43,318 bases of DNA from Sulfurimonas sp. (GTDB lineage Bacteria > Campylobacterota > Campylobacteria > Campylobacterales > Sulfurimonadaceae). The notes below the pieces were generated by a model. That model had not been told where the DNA came from. It searched no databases and was given only the letters and a program-made list of their open reading frames with translations. The stretch lies in NCBI GenBank assembly GCA_030949825.1, contig JAUZSC010000006.1:1-43318 (forward strand). The letters run 5' to 3'. A program made the translations under genes and the position numbers. Below are positions 18,319 to 28,511 of the stretch, in pieces (position 1 is the stretch's first letter; each line of letters opens with the position of its first letter).

Positions 18319-19426
18319 TTATTGTAAATTTTTATTTTTTATAAAAAATGTAAAAAGTTTTTCACTCAAGTCAATTCTACTCTCAAAACTTTTTTTATTT
18401 GCTCTCTCTTTAATAGTATGATCACCATCACCAAAAGGACCAAAACCATCAAGTGTAATCACACCACATGATGAGATTGTATTGGCATCACTCACACCAC
18501 CTCTCTCTTCATACTCTAGTTTAGAACCAGTTATTGTCTGAATGTTTTTAAGAAGTTCAAGGGACTCATCTGATGTCTGCATCATATCTCTTTGTATCGC
18601 ACCAGAGAGGATTGCACTGCATCCTTGAACATTTACTGTTTTAACAATATCATCCACAGACAAAAGGACTCTTTGTTTTTCCTCTATTGTTTTGTATCTG
18701 AGCTCAAAGGTGAGTTTTGCATGTGGAGATATAGTATTTGCACCTATACCACCTTCAATTTTACCAACATTTAGAGTTGTACCTTTGATCTATATCTGTA
18801 AGGGCGACTAATTTTTGAAGTTTATAACTTGCTTCGAGGTTAGCATCACTACCGTTTAAGTAAGAGTTTCCAGCATGTGCAGCCTTTCCATAAATATCTA
18901 TAAAAAAAGTACCAACACCTTTTCTGCCACTTACAAGCTCCATCTCTTTACCAGCAGCTTCGTACACAAAGCAGTAGTCATATTTTGAAGCAAGCTCACT
19001 TGTGAGATGCTTGGAATCATCACTACCACTCTCTTCATCACTCACAAGTAAGACATCGATATTTGTGATTTTGATATTTTGAGCATATACTCTACGAAGT
19101 GCTTCAAGGGCAACTATATTTCCCCCTTTCATATCACATACACCTGGACCATATACCCACTCTTCATCTTGAGAATATCTCTCAAATTTACCCTCAGGGA
19201 AAACAGTATCAAGATGACCTAAAAGGAGGAGTGTTTTAGCATTTTTATTTTGTGGAGTTGTATAATGTTTATGATTACCAAGAAGTTCTCTTGTGTAAGT
19301 AGTGACTTCAAAACCTAACTCTTCAAACCATTTATCAAAGATATCGCCAACTCTGTCGACACCAGTTTTGTTTTGAGTATAAGAATTTATTTTTACAATT
19401 TTTTCTAAATCATCTAAGTATGTCAT
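18319..19426 (-). CDS. M20-family metallopeptidase, carboxypeptidase G2-like (one frameshift)
   Basis: Zinc aminoacylase/carboxypeptidase of about 368 residues. Metal ligands and catalysis are visible: GHLDTVFP (His and the Asp two residues on), YGPGVCDMKGG (bridging Asp), SDEESGS (catalytic Glu-Glu), YEAAGKEMEL and the late His in GDGDHTIKERA. The dimerisation domain has GKAAHAGNSYLNG. The frame breaks once near 18787 (after LVALTDIDQ) and continues as TTLNVGKIEGGIGANTISP. No signal peptide, so probably cytoplasmic. It heads the operon with the two ATP-grasp genes and the M14 peptidase, and has a TATAAT box 30 bp before its ATG. Such enzymes release C-terminal Glu or other residues from peptides or acylated amino acids; the real substrate is unknown. 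Confidence 0.88.
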
Positions 19427-19455
19427 TTATATTCCAAACTAATTTATAATTTGGT

Positions 19456-19461
19456 ATTATA
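19456..19461 (-). promoter_or_regulatory. candidate -10 box of the M20/ATP-grasp operon
   Basis: TATAAT on the minus strand (ATTATA on the plus strand), 30 bp upstream of the M20 peptidase ATG, in the 108-bp gap between divergent genes. No clear -35 hexamer. Confidence 0.5.
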
Positions 19462-19534
19462 CTGCTTATAGTTTAGTAACTCAAGTTTTTTACGTAACCT
19501 TAAAGTAATAAACTATCTTACAAAAGGGGTTTTC

Positions 19535-20376
19535 ATGTCAAAAATATCAAGAAGAGGTTTTATTAAAGGGGCACTTGCTTTGAGTGCTTTACCTTTGAGT
19601 GTACAAGCAAATAGCCCACAAACACAAACACTAAAGTTTATTCATATTACAGATTCACATATGGATTTAAGTGATAGCGATAGTGTTGATGCGATGAAAT
19701 TAATGGCAAGTTTTATTAACGAGAACTACAAAGATTTAGACTTTGTTATGTTTGGCGGTGACAATTTTAACAATAATGTTAAAGGAAACAGAGATGCAGA
19801 GGTTTTTAAAGAAATAATACAAACACTTCACTGCCCTGCTCTAGTTGTTCGAGGAAATAAAGAATCAAGTCCAAAACCCAAAGATGGAATCTATGCAGAT
19901 GAATTTAAGTCTATGTTTCTTGAGGGGAAAAACCTTGAGATAAGTGCAAATGACTGGCTGTTAAATATCAAAGGTTACAATGTTTTAGGTCTTGATAGCT
20001 GTATCAAAGATGCGAATAATGGTCGATATACAGAAACTACAATGGCATTTGCCGAAAAAGCCCTGCAAAATAAAAAACCAACAATTATTCTTAACCACCA
20101 CCCTTATACTAACTACTGGGGAGGAGTTGACCCTAAAGATATTCACAAGTATGTTTTAGGAAATACACAAGAAGCACAAAAAGACTCTTTAGGTATCACA
20201 ACCTTATTTTAACACTCTCTGGACATAAGCATATAGACTCTGTAAAAGAGTTAGACCATACAAAAATGATAGTAACTCGTGGTTTTGTAAGACCTCTTGA
20301 TCTTGATATGTACCCAATGCGTTATGTAGAGATACAAGAAAATAAAGTAAGTGAAAAGTTAATTTATACTTCTTAG
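19535..20376 (+). CDS. Tat-exported calcineurin-like metallophosphoesterase (one frameshift)
   Basis: The N-terminus SRRGFIKGALALSALPL is a twin-arginine signal with a putative AxA-type cleavage site near VQANS, so the folded enzyme is periplasmic. Metallophosphoesterase motifs follow in order: ITDSHMD (D-x-H), FGGDNF (GD), VRGNKES (GN), LNHHPY and, after a one-base frameshift near 20200, SGHKH. Joined, the protein is about 280 residues and ends at 20376. These enzymes use two metal ions to hydrolyse phosphomono- or diesters; the substrate cannot be told. The RBS is AAAGGGG, 8 bp before the ATG. The gene lies just upstream of lipopolysaccharide genes but need not be functionally linked to them. 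Confidence 0.85.
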
Positions 20377-20390
20377 ATATAATATCATTA

Positions 20391-21394
20391 ATGAATAAAG
20401 ATATTAAAAAAATTGCAATAGTACGGCTCTCAGCACTGGGTGATATTGTCAATAGTGCTGTTGTTTTGCAGTTTATTTCTAAATACTATCCAAACGCAGA
20501 GATAGAGTGGATAAGTGAAGAAGTTTTTGCACCTCTATTGAAACTACTCCCAGAGCTTACTGCTGTTCACACTATAAATCTTAAAAAAGCTAAAAAAGAA
20601 AAAAGCCTGAAACTTTTACTTTCAACTATTAAAAGACTAAAAAGGCTCAACAGTTTTGATATTGTCATAGATATGCAGGGTCTTATTAAGTCTGCGTTTG
20701 TCTCGCGCTTGATAGATAAAGATACACATGGTTTTGATAAATCTTCTACCAAGAGAATCACTAGCAACTCTTTTTTACAAATCAACTTCACATATAAGTT
20801 ATGAAAGTAATGTCGTTAAACGCAATGCTTTTGTAGTTTGTGATGCTTTAGAGTTTACTATAGATGATGCTATGTTACTTGATAAAAAGGCTATTTTTAA
20901 TATATCTAAAGAGTATAAACTCCCTCATGATAAAAAAAATATTGCTTTTGTCATAGGTGCATCTTGGGAGTCAAAAATTTATCCAAAAGAACTTGTTGTA
21001 CAAATTTGTAATGAACTCAAAGAAAATATCTATATAATTTGGGGAAGTGAGGCTGAAAAAAAGAGTGCTGAATGGATAGTAAAAAATACTCCTTATGCAT
21101 CTCTGTCACCCTCTTTAGCACTAGATGAGCTTGTATCTTATATCTCTGCGATGGATTTACTTATAGGAAATGACACGGGTCCCACACATATAGCTTGGGC
21201 ACAAAATATCCCCTCTATCACCCTGCTAGGTCCAACAACAACCCGTATGATTTATGAAACACCTAAAAACATAGGTATTAAATCTGCCTTCTGATGTCAA
21301 TATTTTAAAAATTAATAAAAATGATTACTCTATTAAAGAGATAGAGAGTGAAACTATCATCACTAAAGCAAAGGAGCTTTTATATGGGCTATAG
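20391..21394 (+). CDS. waaC: lipopolysaccharide heptosyltransferase I (two frameshifts)
   Basis: GT9-family enzyme that adds heptose to Kdo of the LPS inner core. The N-terminal domain has IAIVRLSALGDIVNS and DIVIDMQGLIKSA; the C-terminal domain has FVIGASWESKIYP and the nucleotide-sugar loop LLIGNDTGPTHIAWA with LLGPTT. One frame change occurs near 20755 (after HGFDKSS) and one near 21285 (after NIGIKS, continuing PSDVNILKIN). The restored protein of about 334 residues ends TAG at 21392-21394, overlapping the acyltransferase start by 11 bp. The choice of WaaC over WaaF rests on the single-domain match and on the neighbour, so it is moderately sure. Confidence 0.82.
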
Positions 21395-22264
21395 ACTACT
21401 ACTTATTTTAGAAAAGATACTGATGCTTTTACCAAAAAAACTAAGAAAATCTTTTTTCTCTGTATTAGCCACTCTCGCTTACCATCTCTCCAAAAAGTAC
21501 AGAAATATTGCACGAGCAAACATTAAGTTTCTCTTTGGTAACTCTAAAAGTGAAGAGGAGATAGAAGAGATAGTTCGTTACAGTTTTAAAAACCTCATCT
21601 TTAACTTTTTACACATAATGGAGTTGCGTAATATGTCTCTGGATGAGTTAAAAAGTATCATCACAGTTGAAAATATAGAAGTCGTCAAAAAGTACATGAT
21701 GAGGGTCGAGCTGTTATCTACATAACATCACATTACTCTTCATGGGAGTTAGGTGGAGCCTCTCTTGGTGCTTTTGTAGAGCCAGTTGCAGGGGTCTATA
21801 AAAAAATGAAAAATGAAATCTATGAAACATGGTTACTCGAAGGACGTGCAAGGTTTGGCAACACAAACCTAGAAAAAAGCCGTGTAGCCAAAGCACTTAT
21901 AAAACTTATACGAGCAAAAAAGGCAAGTGGAATTTTAATAGATACAAATATAAATCCCAAAGAGGGAATTATGATAGACTTTTTTGGAAAACCACTGCGC
22001 CAAACATATACACCAGCTTATCTAGCAAGAAAATTTAATGCTGCTGTTATTCCTGTGACAATTAGAACAGATGATGAAGAGAACTATACACTCATGCTCT
22101 TTGATGAGATACCAGTTGAGCATACTGATGATGAGAGTGCTGACATCTTAAAAGCAACCCAACTTCAAGCCAAATGGCTCGAAGACCTTATAAAAAGAGA
22201 GCCAAAGTTTTGGTTTTGGTTACATAGACGTTTTAAAAATGACCATCCAGAGATATATAACTAA
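21384..22264 (+). CDS. lipid A biosynthesis acyltransferase (HtrB/LpxL type, one frameshift)
   Basis: Inner-membrane acyltransferase that adds a secondary acyl chain to lipid A. The start MGYRLLLILEKILMLLPKKL gives a hydrophobic N-terminal anchor. The catalytic H-x4-E motif is HYSSWE (read just after the frameshift near 21700), followed by GIMIDFFGKP and a conserved PAYLARK segment. Joined length is about 293 residues, normal for LpxL/LpxM. The start at 21384 lies inside the end of waaC, so the two are coupled. The 3' end overlaps by four bases the convergent permease gene. Confidence 0.85.
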
Positions 22265-23316
22265 ATATTACGATTTGTGTCCAAGCACTCTTGACTTCTT
22301 GCTTCAAAAAGTTTGAGTATTGTAAAGAAAAATGCAGTAATTGCAGGTCCTAAAATCATTCCCCAAAAACCAAATGTCGTAAGTCCCGCGATAATTGCGA
22401 AGAAGATAACTAACTCATTCATCTTTGTATCACCCTCTTTGAGTAGGCGTTGATTTATTTCTCTAATAATCATTGGTTTTACAAAAGTGTCTGCTACTAT
22501 TGAAATCACTACAATAGAATAAATAGCGATAAAAATTGCATTTGTATTGTTCCCAACTGAGAATTCATAAATCATAAAAGGTAACCACATTATTATTCCA
22601 CCAACTACAGGAACTAAAGAAGCAAAACCGTACATGATTCCAAAAAGTAAACCATTGTAGCCCATATAAGAGATAGCAGCTCCAAAGAGTACACCCTCAA
22701 ACATAGCTGTAGTTATAATGGAGTAAAAGACTACACTCATTACATCTGACAACTCTCTTGCTAAGAGACTACTCTCTTCTACAGACATCTGCACTACTCT
22801 TTTTAAGAAATCAACCATGACTCCTCCATTATAGAGTGCAAAAAAGTAAAAAATGATTACAAGAAAAGCATTTTTTAGAAAACCTGCACTAAAAGCACCT
22901 ATATTGCCTGCAATTGTGAGTGCATTAGAAGTAATCGAGTTAATATCTAAATCTTTCATAGCATCCACTAAGTAAGGTTTTAAAAAAAGTAAATATGAGG
23001 GTGGATTAGATACAAACTCTTCAAGCACAGACTCTACTTGATGTAGTGTCTCCGTCGAAAGATTATTTAGTTCTATTGTTAAAGTTGTTAAAAAGTAACC
23101 TAGGGGAGCAAAAAAGAGTACGGCTAATAGTAAACTTGATACCAAGGCTGCAACTAGTCTGTTTTTTAAATAGTGTTCCAAAAAATTTTGAATATTTGAA
23201 GTTGAAATTGCTAAGAGTCCAGCAATTAAGATAACAAGTAAAAAGGGTGAGTAGAGATAATACATCGCATATAAAGATATTGCAAATAGTGCCGCTATAA
23301 AAAATTGTGGTTTCAA
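22261..23316 (-). CDS. AI-2E/PerM-family membrane permease
   Basis: 351 residues, intact. About seven to eight transmembrane helices in the typical arrangement: two or three at the N-terminus ([20 protein letters not shown]), a long soluble loop (about 75-130), then the conserved C-terminal block with [19 protein letters not shown] and [14 protein letters not shown]. The family includes exporters of autoinducer-2 and sodium/proton antiporters; the substrate cannot be told. It overlaps the ruvB stop by four bases, so it is in a panB-ruvB-permease operon. Confidence 0.88.
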   Translation of the reverse strand: MKPQFFIAALFAISLYAMYYLYSPFLLVILIAGLLAISTSNIQNFLEHYLKNRLVAALVSSLLLAVLFFAPLGYFLTTLTIELNNLSTETLHQVESVLEEFVSNPPSYLLFLKPYLVDAMKDLDINSITSNALTIAGNIGAFSAGFLKNAFLVIIFYFFALYNGGVMVDFLKRVVQMSVEESSLLARELSDVMSVVFYSIITTAMFEGVLFGAAISYMGYNGLLFGIMYGFASLVPVVGGIIMWLPFMIYEFSVGNNTNAIFIAIYSIVVISIVADTFVKPMIIREINQRLLKEGDTKMNELVIFFAIIAGLTTFGFWGMILGPAITAFFFTILKLFEARSQECLDTNRNI

Positions 23317-24341
23317 AATTCTATCCCCTCTTCATTAATCAAGTCAATATTGAGTACATTATAAGTTGCTCGAGTAGCTCTTCTTCCCTTAGCTGTGCGT
23401 TCTAAGTAACCATTTGCGATTAAGTACGGCTCTAAAACATCTTCCACCGTTCCCTCATCTTCACTTAGTGAAGCTGCAATTGAACTCAGCCCCATAGCTC
23501 TTCCCTTCTGCTGCTACTAATAGATTAAGTAAACGCAGGTCCATTTCATCAAAACCATGAGAGTTTATACCAAGTTCATTCAGTGCATACTCTGTGCGTT
23601 TGTGATTTATTCCCTCTTCTTCTGCAACTTCTGCAAAATCTCTTACACGACGGAGTAAACGCAGGGCTATACGAGGAGTTCCACGGCTGCGTTTTGCTAT
23701 TTCAAAAGATGCCTCTTTTACTATTTCTCTCTCTAATTTATTTGATGCCTGTGTAATGATGATAGACAACTCCTCTGCACTATAAAACTGCATACGAAAA
23801 CTCATACCAAACCTATCACGCAGAGGATTTGAAAGCATTCCTGCCCTAGTTGTAGCACCGATGAGTGTAAAACGAGGAAGATCAATCTTTACCGTTTGAG
23901 CGGCAGGACCACTTCCTATAATAATATCAATTCTATAATCTTCCATAGCAGAGTAGAGTATCTCTTCAACAGCAGGACTTAAACGATGGATTTCATCTAT
24001 AAAAAGTATATCCCCTCTTCTAAGTTCGTTAAAATTGCAGCTAAATCTCCACTTTTTTCTATCATCGGAGCAGCTGTGACTTTGATATTTGTATTCATTT
24101 CATTAGCTATGATAAGAGCTAGTGTAGTTTTACCAAGTCCAGGAGGACCATAAAAAAGAACATGATCAAGTGCTTCAGAGCGTTTTTTACTCGCCTCTAT
24201 AAAAACACCTAAGTTTTTCTTTATCTGCTCTTGACCAATATATTCACTCCAAGCATCTGGACGAAGAGTTACTTCACTACTCTCCTCTTCCATACTGAAA
24301 GTTTCTATCTCAACGAGACGCTCATCCATAAAATCACTCAT
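23313..24341 (-). CDS. ruvB: Holliday junction helicase RuvB (two frameshifts)
   Basis: AAA+ motor that drives branch migration with RuvA. Walker [14 protein letters not shown] and sensor [19 protein letters not shown] are clear; the Walker B segment ([12 protein letters not shown]) lies across the first frame change, near 23995. A second frame change lies near 23500 before [19 protein letters not shown] and the C-terminal winged helix ending in [12 protein letters not shown]. Restored length is about 342 residues, typical for RuvB. ATG at 24341 overlaps the panB stop by one base. Confidence 0.93.
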
Positions 24342-25133
24342 TAATAAGTATGTTCCTCTTGAGGAAACTCTCTTTTTTTAACCTCATCACAATAAGAACT
24401 AACTGCATTACGGACTAAAGAGGCTCCATCCAAATATTTTTTTACAAACTTAGGAGTGAACTCTTCAAAAAGTCCTAACATATCTGAAAAAACAAGTACC
24501 TGTCCATCTACATCCTTACCAGCACCTATACCAATAATCGGGACACTTACAGCCTCTGTAACTCTCTTAGCCACCTCAGCTTTGACACCTTCGATAACCA
24601 TACAAAAAGCACCAGCAGCTTCAATAGCTTTTGCATCTTTTATGAGTTGCTGCAGCTTCTTCTTCTGTTTTACCCTTAACCTTATATCCACCCTCGCTAC
24701 GAACAGACTGAGGAAGCAGACCTATATGTCCACACACAGCAATACCATTATCAGTTAAATGTTTTACAATTTGTGCTTTATCTTCTCCACCCTCTATCTT
24801 GACACAATCAGCCTGCGTTTGCTGAAACACTTCAATAGAGTTTTTAAGAGCACTCTCTTTATCTATATATGTACCAAACGGCATATCCGCAACAATAAAA
24901 CTATTAGGTGCACCTGCACAAACAGCATTTGTATGATATATCATCTGTTCTAAAGTTGCACTTATTGTATCACTTTTACCCGCAAAGGACATATTAAGAG
25001 AATCTCCAACTAGAAGCATATCTGCACTCTCGCTAAGGAGCTTTGAAAAAAGTGCATCATAGGCTGTTATCATGACTAAAGGTTCTACACCTTTACGCTT
25101 TTGGATTGAAGAAATTGTTAGTTTTTTACTCAT
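24341..25133 (-). CDS. panB: 3-methyl-2-oxobutanoate hydroxymethyltransferase (one frameshift)
   Basis: First committed enzyme of pantothenate (coenzyme A precursor) synthesis, making ketopantoate. Marks: [26 protein letters not shown] (Mg-binding Asp), [18 protein letters not shown], and in the second frame the catalytic Glu in [11 protein letters not shown] with [16 protein letters not shown]. The frame breaks near 24660 (around KTEEEAA); joined length is about 263 residues, normal for PanB. It starts the panB-ruvB-permease operon. Confidence 0.93.
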
Positions 25134-25180
25134 TTGATTACTCTTTATATATTAATTAAAGTATTTTAACTAAAAATTGC

Positions 25181-25186
25181 TATAAT
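25181..25186 (+). promoter_or_regulatory. candidate -10 box for the Hpt-trpA transcript
   Basis: TATAAT preceded by TTGC, 25 bp before the Hpt ATG at 25212, in the 78-bp gap between divergent panB and Hpt genes. An AGGAG ribosome site follows at 25198-25202. Confidence 0.45.
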
Positions 25187-25211
25187 TTGAACTATATAGG
25201 AGAATTTGTTT

Positions 25212-25613
25212 ATGGGTATAAGAAGTGATTTAGATGCAAACTTTGATTTCGAAATTGTTGATGAGTTTTTAGATCACTATTCAATGATGGTTGAGAGCAT
25301 GGAAGTTATGATACTTGACCTTACTAAACCTAATAATTATGAGAGAAGTGTAAACGAACTTTTTCGTGTCTTTCATAATATTAAATCTGCTTCTGGTTAC
25401 CTGCAGATTATCCCGATGAGTAGACTTGCATCCTTTGTAGAAGATGAACTAGAAGCATTGCGAAAGACTACACCTCCTATAAGCGAAGAGACAACAAACT
25501 GGCTCTTAGATATTAGTGATATGTTCGCAACTTGGCAGGATGACCTCAAACTAGACAACAAACTGAGTAAAATCAGATACTCCTTACTTAAAATACCAGA
25601 CTTGGAAAAATAA
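25212..25613 (+). CDS. stand-alone histidine phosphotransfer (Hpt) domain protein
   Basis: 133 residues, all helical. The motif FHNIKSASGYL gives H55-x2-K-S-x2-G, the phospho-accepting histidine of Hpt domains. No kinase or receiver domain is attached. Hpt proteins relay phosphoryl groups between response regulators and kinases. A TTG at 25206 is in frame, but the ATG at 25212 has AGGAG at the proper distance and is preferred. trpA follows after 3 bp, so they are co-transcribed although not functionally related. No cognate kinase is in the window; CheY at 7441-7815 is the only receiver here. Confidence 0.8.
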   Translation: MGIRSDLDANFDFEIVDEFLDHYSMMVESMEVMILDLTKPNNYERSVNELFRVFHNIKSASGYLQIIPMSRLASFVEDELEALRKTTPPISEETTNWLLDISDMFATWQDDLKLDNKLSKIRYSLLKIPDLEK

Positions 25614-25616
25614 AAA

Positions 25617-26354
25617 TTGAAAAAATTAGTAGCATACATAACATCTGGGTACCCAGAAAAATCATTTACTGTTGACTTAGCTCTAGCACTTGGAAAAAGT
25701 GGTGTTGATACACTAGAGTTCGGTGTTCCTTTCTCTGACCCTGTTGCAGATGGTCCACTTATAGAAAAAGCAAATCACAAGGCACTTGAGGATGGCTTCA
25801 AATTTAAAGACCTTTTAGAAATTTCTCAAATTGTTGCACCTGAGGTTGATACTTTATGGATGGGTTACTTTAATAGTTTTTATCAACAAAATTTAGAAGA
25901 GTTAATACCACTAGCAAATAAGCTACAAGTCAATGGGCTTATAATTCCTGATTTACCACACGAAGAAGCTCTATTGTATAAAGAACTTTTTAAAAATAAT
26001 AAAATGGCAAACATCTCTTTTGTAGCACCAACAGATAGTGAAGAACGTATCAAAGAAGTTGTAAGCGATGCTCAAAAGTTTATCTATATGGTTGCATATA
26101 CTGGTATAACAGGTTCAGGAGTAGCTGAAGATTTACAAGTTTTTTTAAATAATATAAAAAGATACTCCAATACTCCCGTTTTTGTTGGTTTTGGAGTAAA
26201 TGCAAAAACTGCAAAAGATAAAGTAGCTGGAGCCGATGGGGTCATAGTAGGAAGTGCTTTCATAGACATACTACTAAAAGATTCGCTCTCATACACACAA
26301 AAGATAGATAAATGTTGTGAACTTGCTAAAATAATTAAAAGTGAGATTAACTAA
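25617..26354 (+). CDS. trpA: tryptophan synthase alpha subunit
   Basis: 245 residues, a (beta/alpha)8 barrel that cleaves indole-3-glycerol phosphate and passes indole to TrpB. Catalytic Glu lies in LEFGVPFSDP and catalytic Asp in VADGPLIEKA; the phosphate loops are TGITGSG, FVGFGV and VIVGSAF. The frame uses a TTG start at 25617 (MKKLVAYITSGYPEK), the only start that includes the whole first strand; the nearest ATG is far downstream. The weak GGAAA upstream and the 3-bp gap suggest coupling to the Hpt gene. trpB is not in the window; part of trpG is at the right end. Confidence 0.93.
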   Translation: MKKLVAYITSGYPEKSFTVDLALALGKSGVDTLEFGVPFSDPVADGPLIEKANHKALEDGFKFKDLLEISQIVAPEVDTLWMGYFNSFYQQNLEELIPLANKLQVNGLIIPDLPHEEALLYKELFKNNKMANISFVAPTDSEERIKEVVSDAQKFIYMVAYTGITGSGVAEDLQVFLNNIKRYSNTPVFVGFGVNAKTAKDKVAGADGVIVGSAFIDILLKDSLSYTQKIDKCCELAKIIKSEIN

Positions 26355-26362
26355 AGCTAAAG

Positions 26363-26438
26363 TGGTCTCCCCACGAGGACTCGAACCTCGAGCTATCCCT
26401 TAGGAGGGGACTGCTTTATCCAGTTAAGCGATAAGGAG
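26363..26438 (-). tRNA. tRNA-Arg (anticodon CCU)
   Basis: Full cloverleaf on the minus strand: acceptor CTCCTTA with TGGGGAG, D stem GCTT/AAGC, anticodon loop CTCCTAA (CCU), T arm CGAGG-TTCGAGT-CCTCG, and encoded CCA. Third of three tRNAs transcribed together. Confidence 0.9.
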
Positions 26439-26472
26439 AATGATTATTATATTGATTTTTTATGATTTTGAT

Positions 26473-26549
<77 letters not shown>

Positions 26550-26562
26550 ATATTTGTAAGTA

Positions 26563-26639
26563 TGGTGCGCCCTACACGATTCGAACGTGTGACCGCTGGT
26601 ACCGCAAACCAGTACTCTATCCAGCTGAGCTAAGAGCGC
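26563..26639 (-). tRNA. tRNA-Arg (anticodon GCG)
   Basis: Cloverleaf on the minus strand: acceptor GCGCTCT with AGGGCGC, D arm GCTC-AGCTGGATA-GAGT, anticodon stem CTGGT/ACCAG around loop TTGCGGT (GCG, reading CGC/CGU), T arm ACACG-TTCGAAT-CGTGT, encoded CCA. First of the three tRNAs. Confidence 0.88.
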
Positions 26640-26693
26640 ACACCATCTCTTGTTTAAGAGGTTGAAATTATAGCGTTATAACCTTATAGTATT

Positions 26694-26915
26694 CTAAACC
26701 TCATTTTCAAATTTATCTAAAATGGTTTTTATATCTTTATTTTGCTTATAAAGCTCATAATTTTTCGTACATATGCCTGCATTACTGACTTTAGTTCATT
26801 ATTACCATCGATGTTAAAATCACTTTCCATTTGTACTTCTAAAAATTCAGCAAATTCATCATCAACATCAATATCAAATCGACGACCACCAATATAAAGA
26901 CCTATTTTTTTACTC
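26694..26915 (-). CDS. small protein, weakly ZapA-like (frameshifted)
   Basis: A frame reads KKIGLYIGGRRFDIDVDD, EFAEFLEVQMESDF and NNELKSVMQAYV, then changes frame to RKNYELYKQNKDIKTIL and ends KFENEV with TAG at 26694-26696. About 75 residues. The opening strand pattern (K-K-I-x-L-Y-I-G-G-R-x-F) and helical tail recall the short head of ZapA, a FtsZ-ring protein, but this is only a resemblance. No ATG is visible at the expected place; the poly-A run after the upstream stop probably holds another indel. It follows the small coiled-coil gene. Confidence 0.45.
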
Positions 26916-26924
26916 TATTAAAAA

Positions 26925-27153
26925 TTAGCCTAAGATACTTTCAATTTTATTGACTATCTCTTCTATCTCTAAATCTTTCATCGTATTTTGTTCAGATAAT
27001 TTTTCAAGCTCTTGATCTTGTATTTCTCTTTGAGCTTTTAAAGTAATTAACTCATTTCTTATCATCTCGTTTTCACTTTTAAGTTCATTGATACTCTTTT
27101 AAAATTTGAGATACCTTATTATCTAGTTTTTCTAAAGTTGTTTGATTATCCAT
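26925..27153 (-). CDS. small coiled-coil protein (one frameshift)
   Basis: ATG at 27153 after AGGAAAT. Reads MDNQTTLEKLDNKVSQILKE, then after one extra base near 27098 continues INELKSENEMIRNELITLKA, QREIQDQELEKLSEQ and ends VNKIESILG with TAA at 26925. About 75 residues, almost entirely one coiled coil, similar in plan to ZapB or other small cell-division or cytoskeletal coiled coils. The next gene on the strand is the weakly ZapA-like one, so a ZapB/ZapA-type pair is possible. I cannot assign a function from sequence alone. Confidence 0.5.
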
Positions 27154-27230
27154 TAAAATTTCCTAATTATTTTATCTTTAGAATTCTAGCATAATTAAAT
27201 CCTAGTAGGTAACTATTATCTCTACTTTGA

Positions 27231-27236
27231 TATAAT
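27231..27236 (+). promoter_or_regulatory. candidate -10 box for the PLP enzyme / clpSA-aat transcript
   Basis: TATAAT 30 bp upstream of the ATG at 27267, in the gap between divergent genes; AAGGGTAAG ribosome site follows just before the start. Confidence 0.45.
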
Positions 27237-27266
27237 TTATATATTATGAAATAAGGGTAAGTATAT

Positions 27267-28505
27267 ATGAACAATTTTGAGCAATACTGTACACAATTTG
27301 TCCAAGCAGTGGGCAATAAAGAAGGAGCTATTTCTCCAGTTATAGCTACATCTGCTGCATTTGGATATGGTGATGCACAAACAGCTGAGGGTATTTTTGA
27401 TGGAAGTATCAAAAAACCTCTATACTCACGAATGGGTAATCCTACTACTGCAAAACTTGAAGCTATTATGGCTGAAATGGATGGCGGTGTAGGTGCTGTG
27501 GCAACAAGTTCAGGAATGGGAGCAACAACACTAGCAACGATGTCACTTTTAGAAGCTGGTGATGAGATTATTAGTATTGGTGGGCTATTTGGTGGTACAT
27601 ATGCACTTTTTGATGAAACACTCAAACGTTTTGGCATCAACACTTCTTTTTTTTGATGTAGATGAGTTAGAAAATATTAAAAATGCTATTACAGATAAAA
27701 CAAAAATTATTTTTTTTTAGAGAGTGTTGGAAACCCCAATATGCGCCTTCCAGACATCAAAGCTATCGCATCTATCGCAAATAAAGAGGGAGTTGCATTA
27801 ATTGTGGACAACACTATCACTCCACTTAGTATCTCACCCCTAAAACTTGGGGCAGACATTGTTGTTTACTCCACTACAAAACTTATAGCAGGTAATGCCT
27901 CTGCATTAGGTGGGTGTGCCGTATTTCGTGCAATAAATGATGGTGAAGATAAGTTTAAAACATCTCGTTATGAGTTTATGAAAAAGCCAATAAAAGGTGC
28001 CGGTAAAATGGCTCTAATACCAAATGCAAAAAAGAGAGCCCTTCGTGACTTAGGCATGAGTGCAAATGCTAATGCTAGTTATCAAACTCTATTAGGTTTA
28101 GAAACATTAGCACTGCGTTTACCGAGAATAGTTCAAAGTGTAGAAATTATTGCAAAGAGCTTGAGTAAACATGGTCTTAATATCAATCATCCATGCTTAG
28201 ATTCGCACCCTCACCATGAGAGATATAAAACTGATTTTTCACAAGGTTGTGGTACACTTTTTACCATAGACATGGGTTCAAAAGAAAAAGCATACAACTT
28301 CATAAACAAAACAAAACTTGCAACAATTACAGCAAACATTGGTGATAGTAGAACTTTAGCACTCCATATGGCTTCAACTATCTATAGAGATTTCGATACA
28401 GATACTAGAAAATTTCTAGGTATTACAGATGGACTTATCCGTATCTCAATTGGTTTAGAAAATCCTCAAGATATAATCGATGATTTTTTGAATGCAGCAG
28501 AGTAG
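27267..28505 (+). CDS. Cys/Met metabolism PLP-dependent enzyme (two frameshifts)
   Basis: Fold-type I enzyme of the cystathionine synthase/lyase, O-acetylhomoserine sulfhydrylase and methionine gamma-lyase family. Marks: YSRMGNPTTAKLEA and TSSGMGATTLA (cofactor phosphate loop), LESVGNPNMRLPDI, IVDNTITPL (Asp to the PLP nitrogen) and VVYSTTKLIAG with the Schiff-base Lys. C-terminal DGLIRISIGLENPQDI binds the substrate carboxylate. Frame changes at about 27655 and 27718 fall in runs of eight and nine T; joined length is about 412 residues, slightly long. Which reaction it performs cannot be told from motifs. It is followed by clpS after 6 bp. Confidence 0.88.
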
Positions 28506-28511
28506 TTGATT

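Noticed and set aside
27640..27730. Programmed frameshift or phase variation at the T8 and T9 runs in the PLP enzyme
   Set aside because: Two breaks lie so close together, and indels are so common throughout the window, that base-call error is the simpler explanation.
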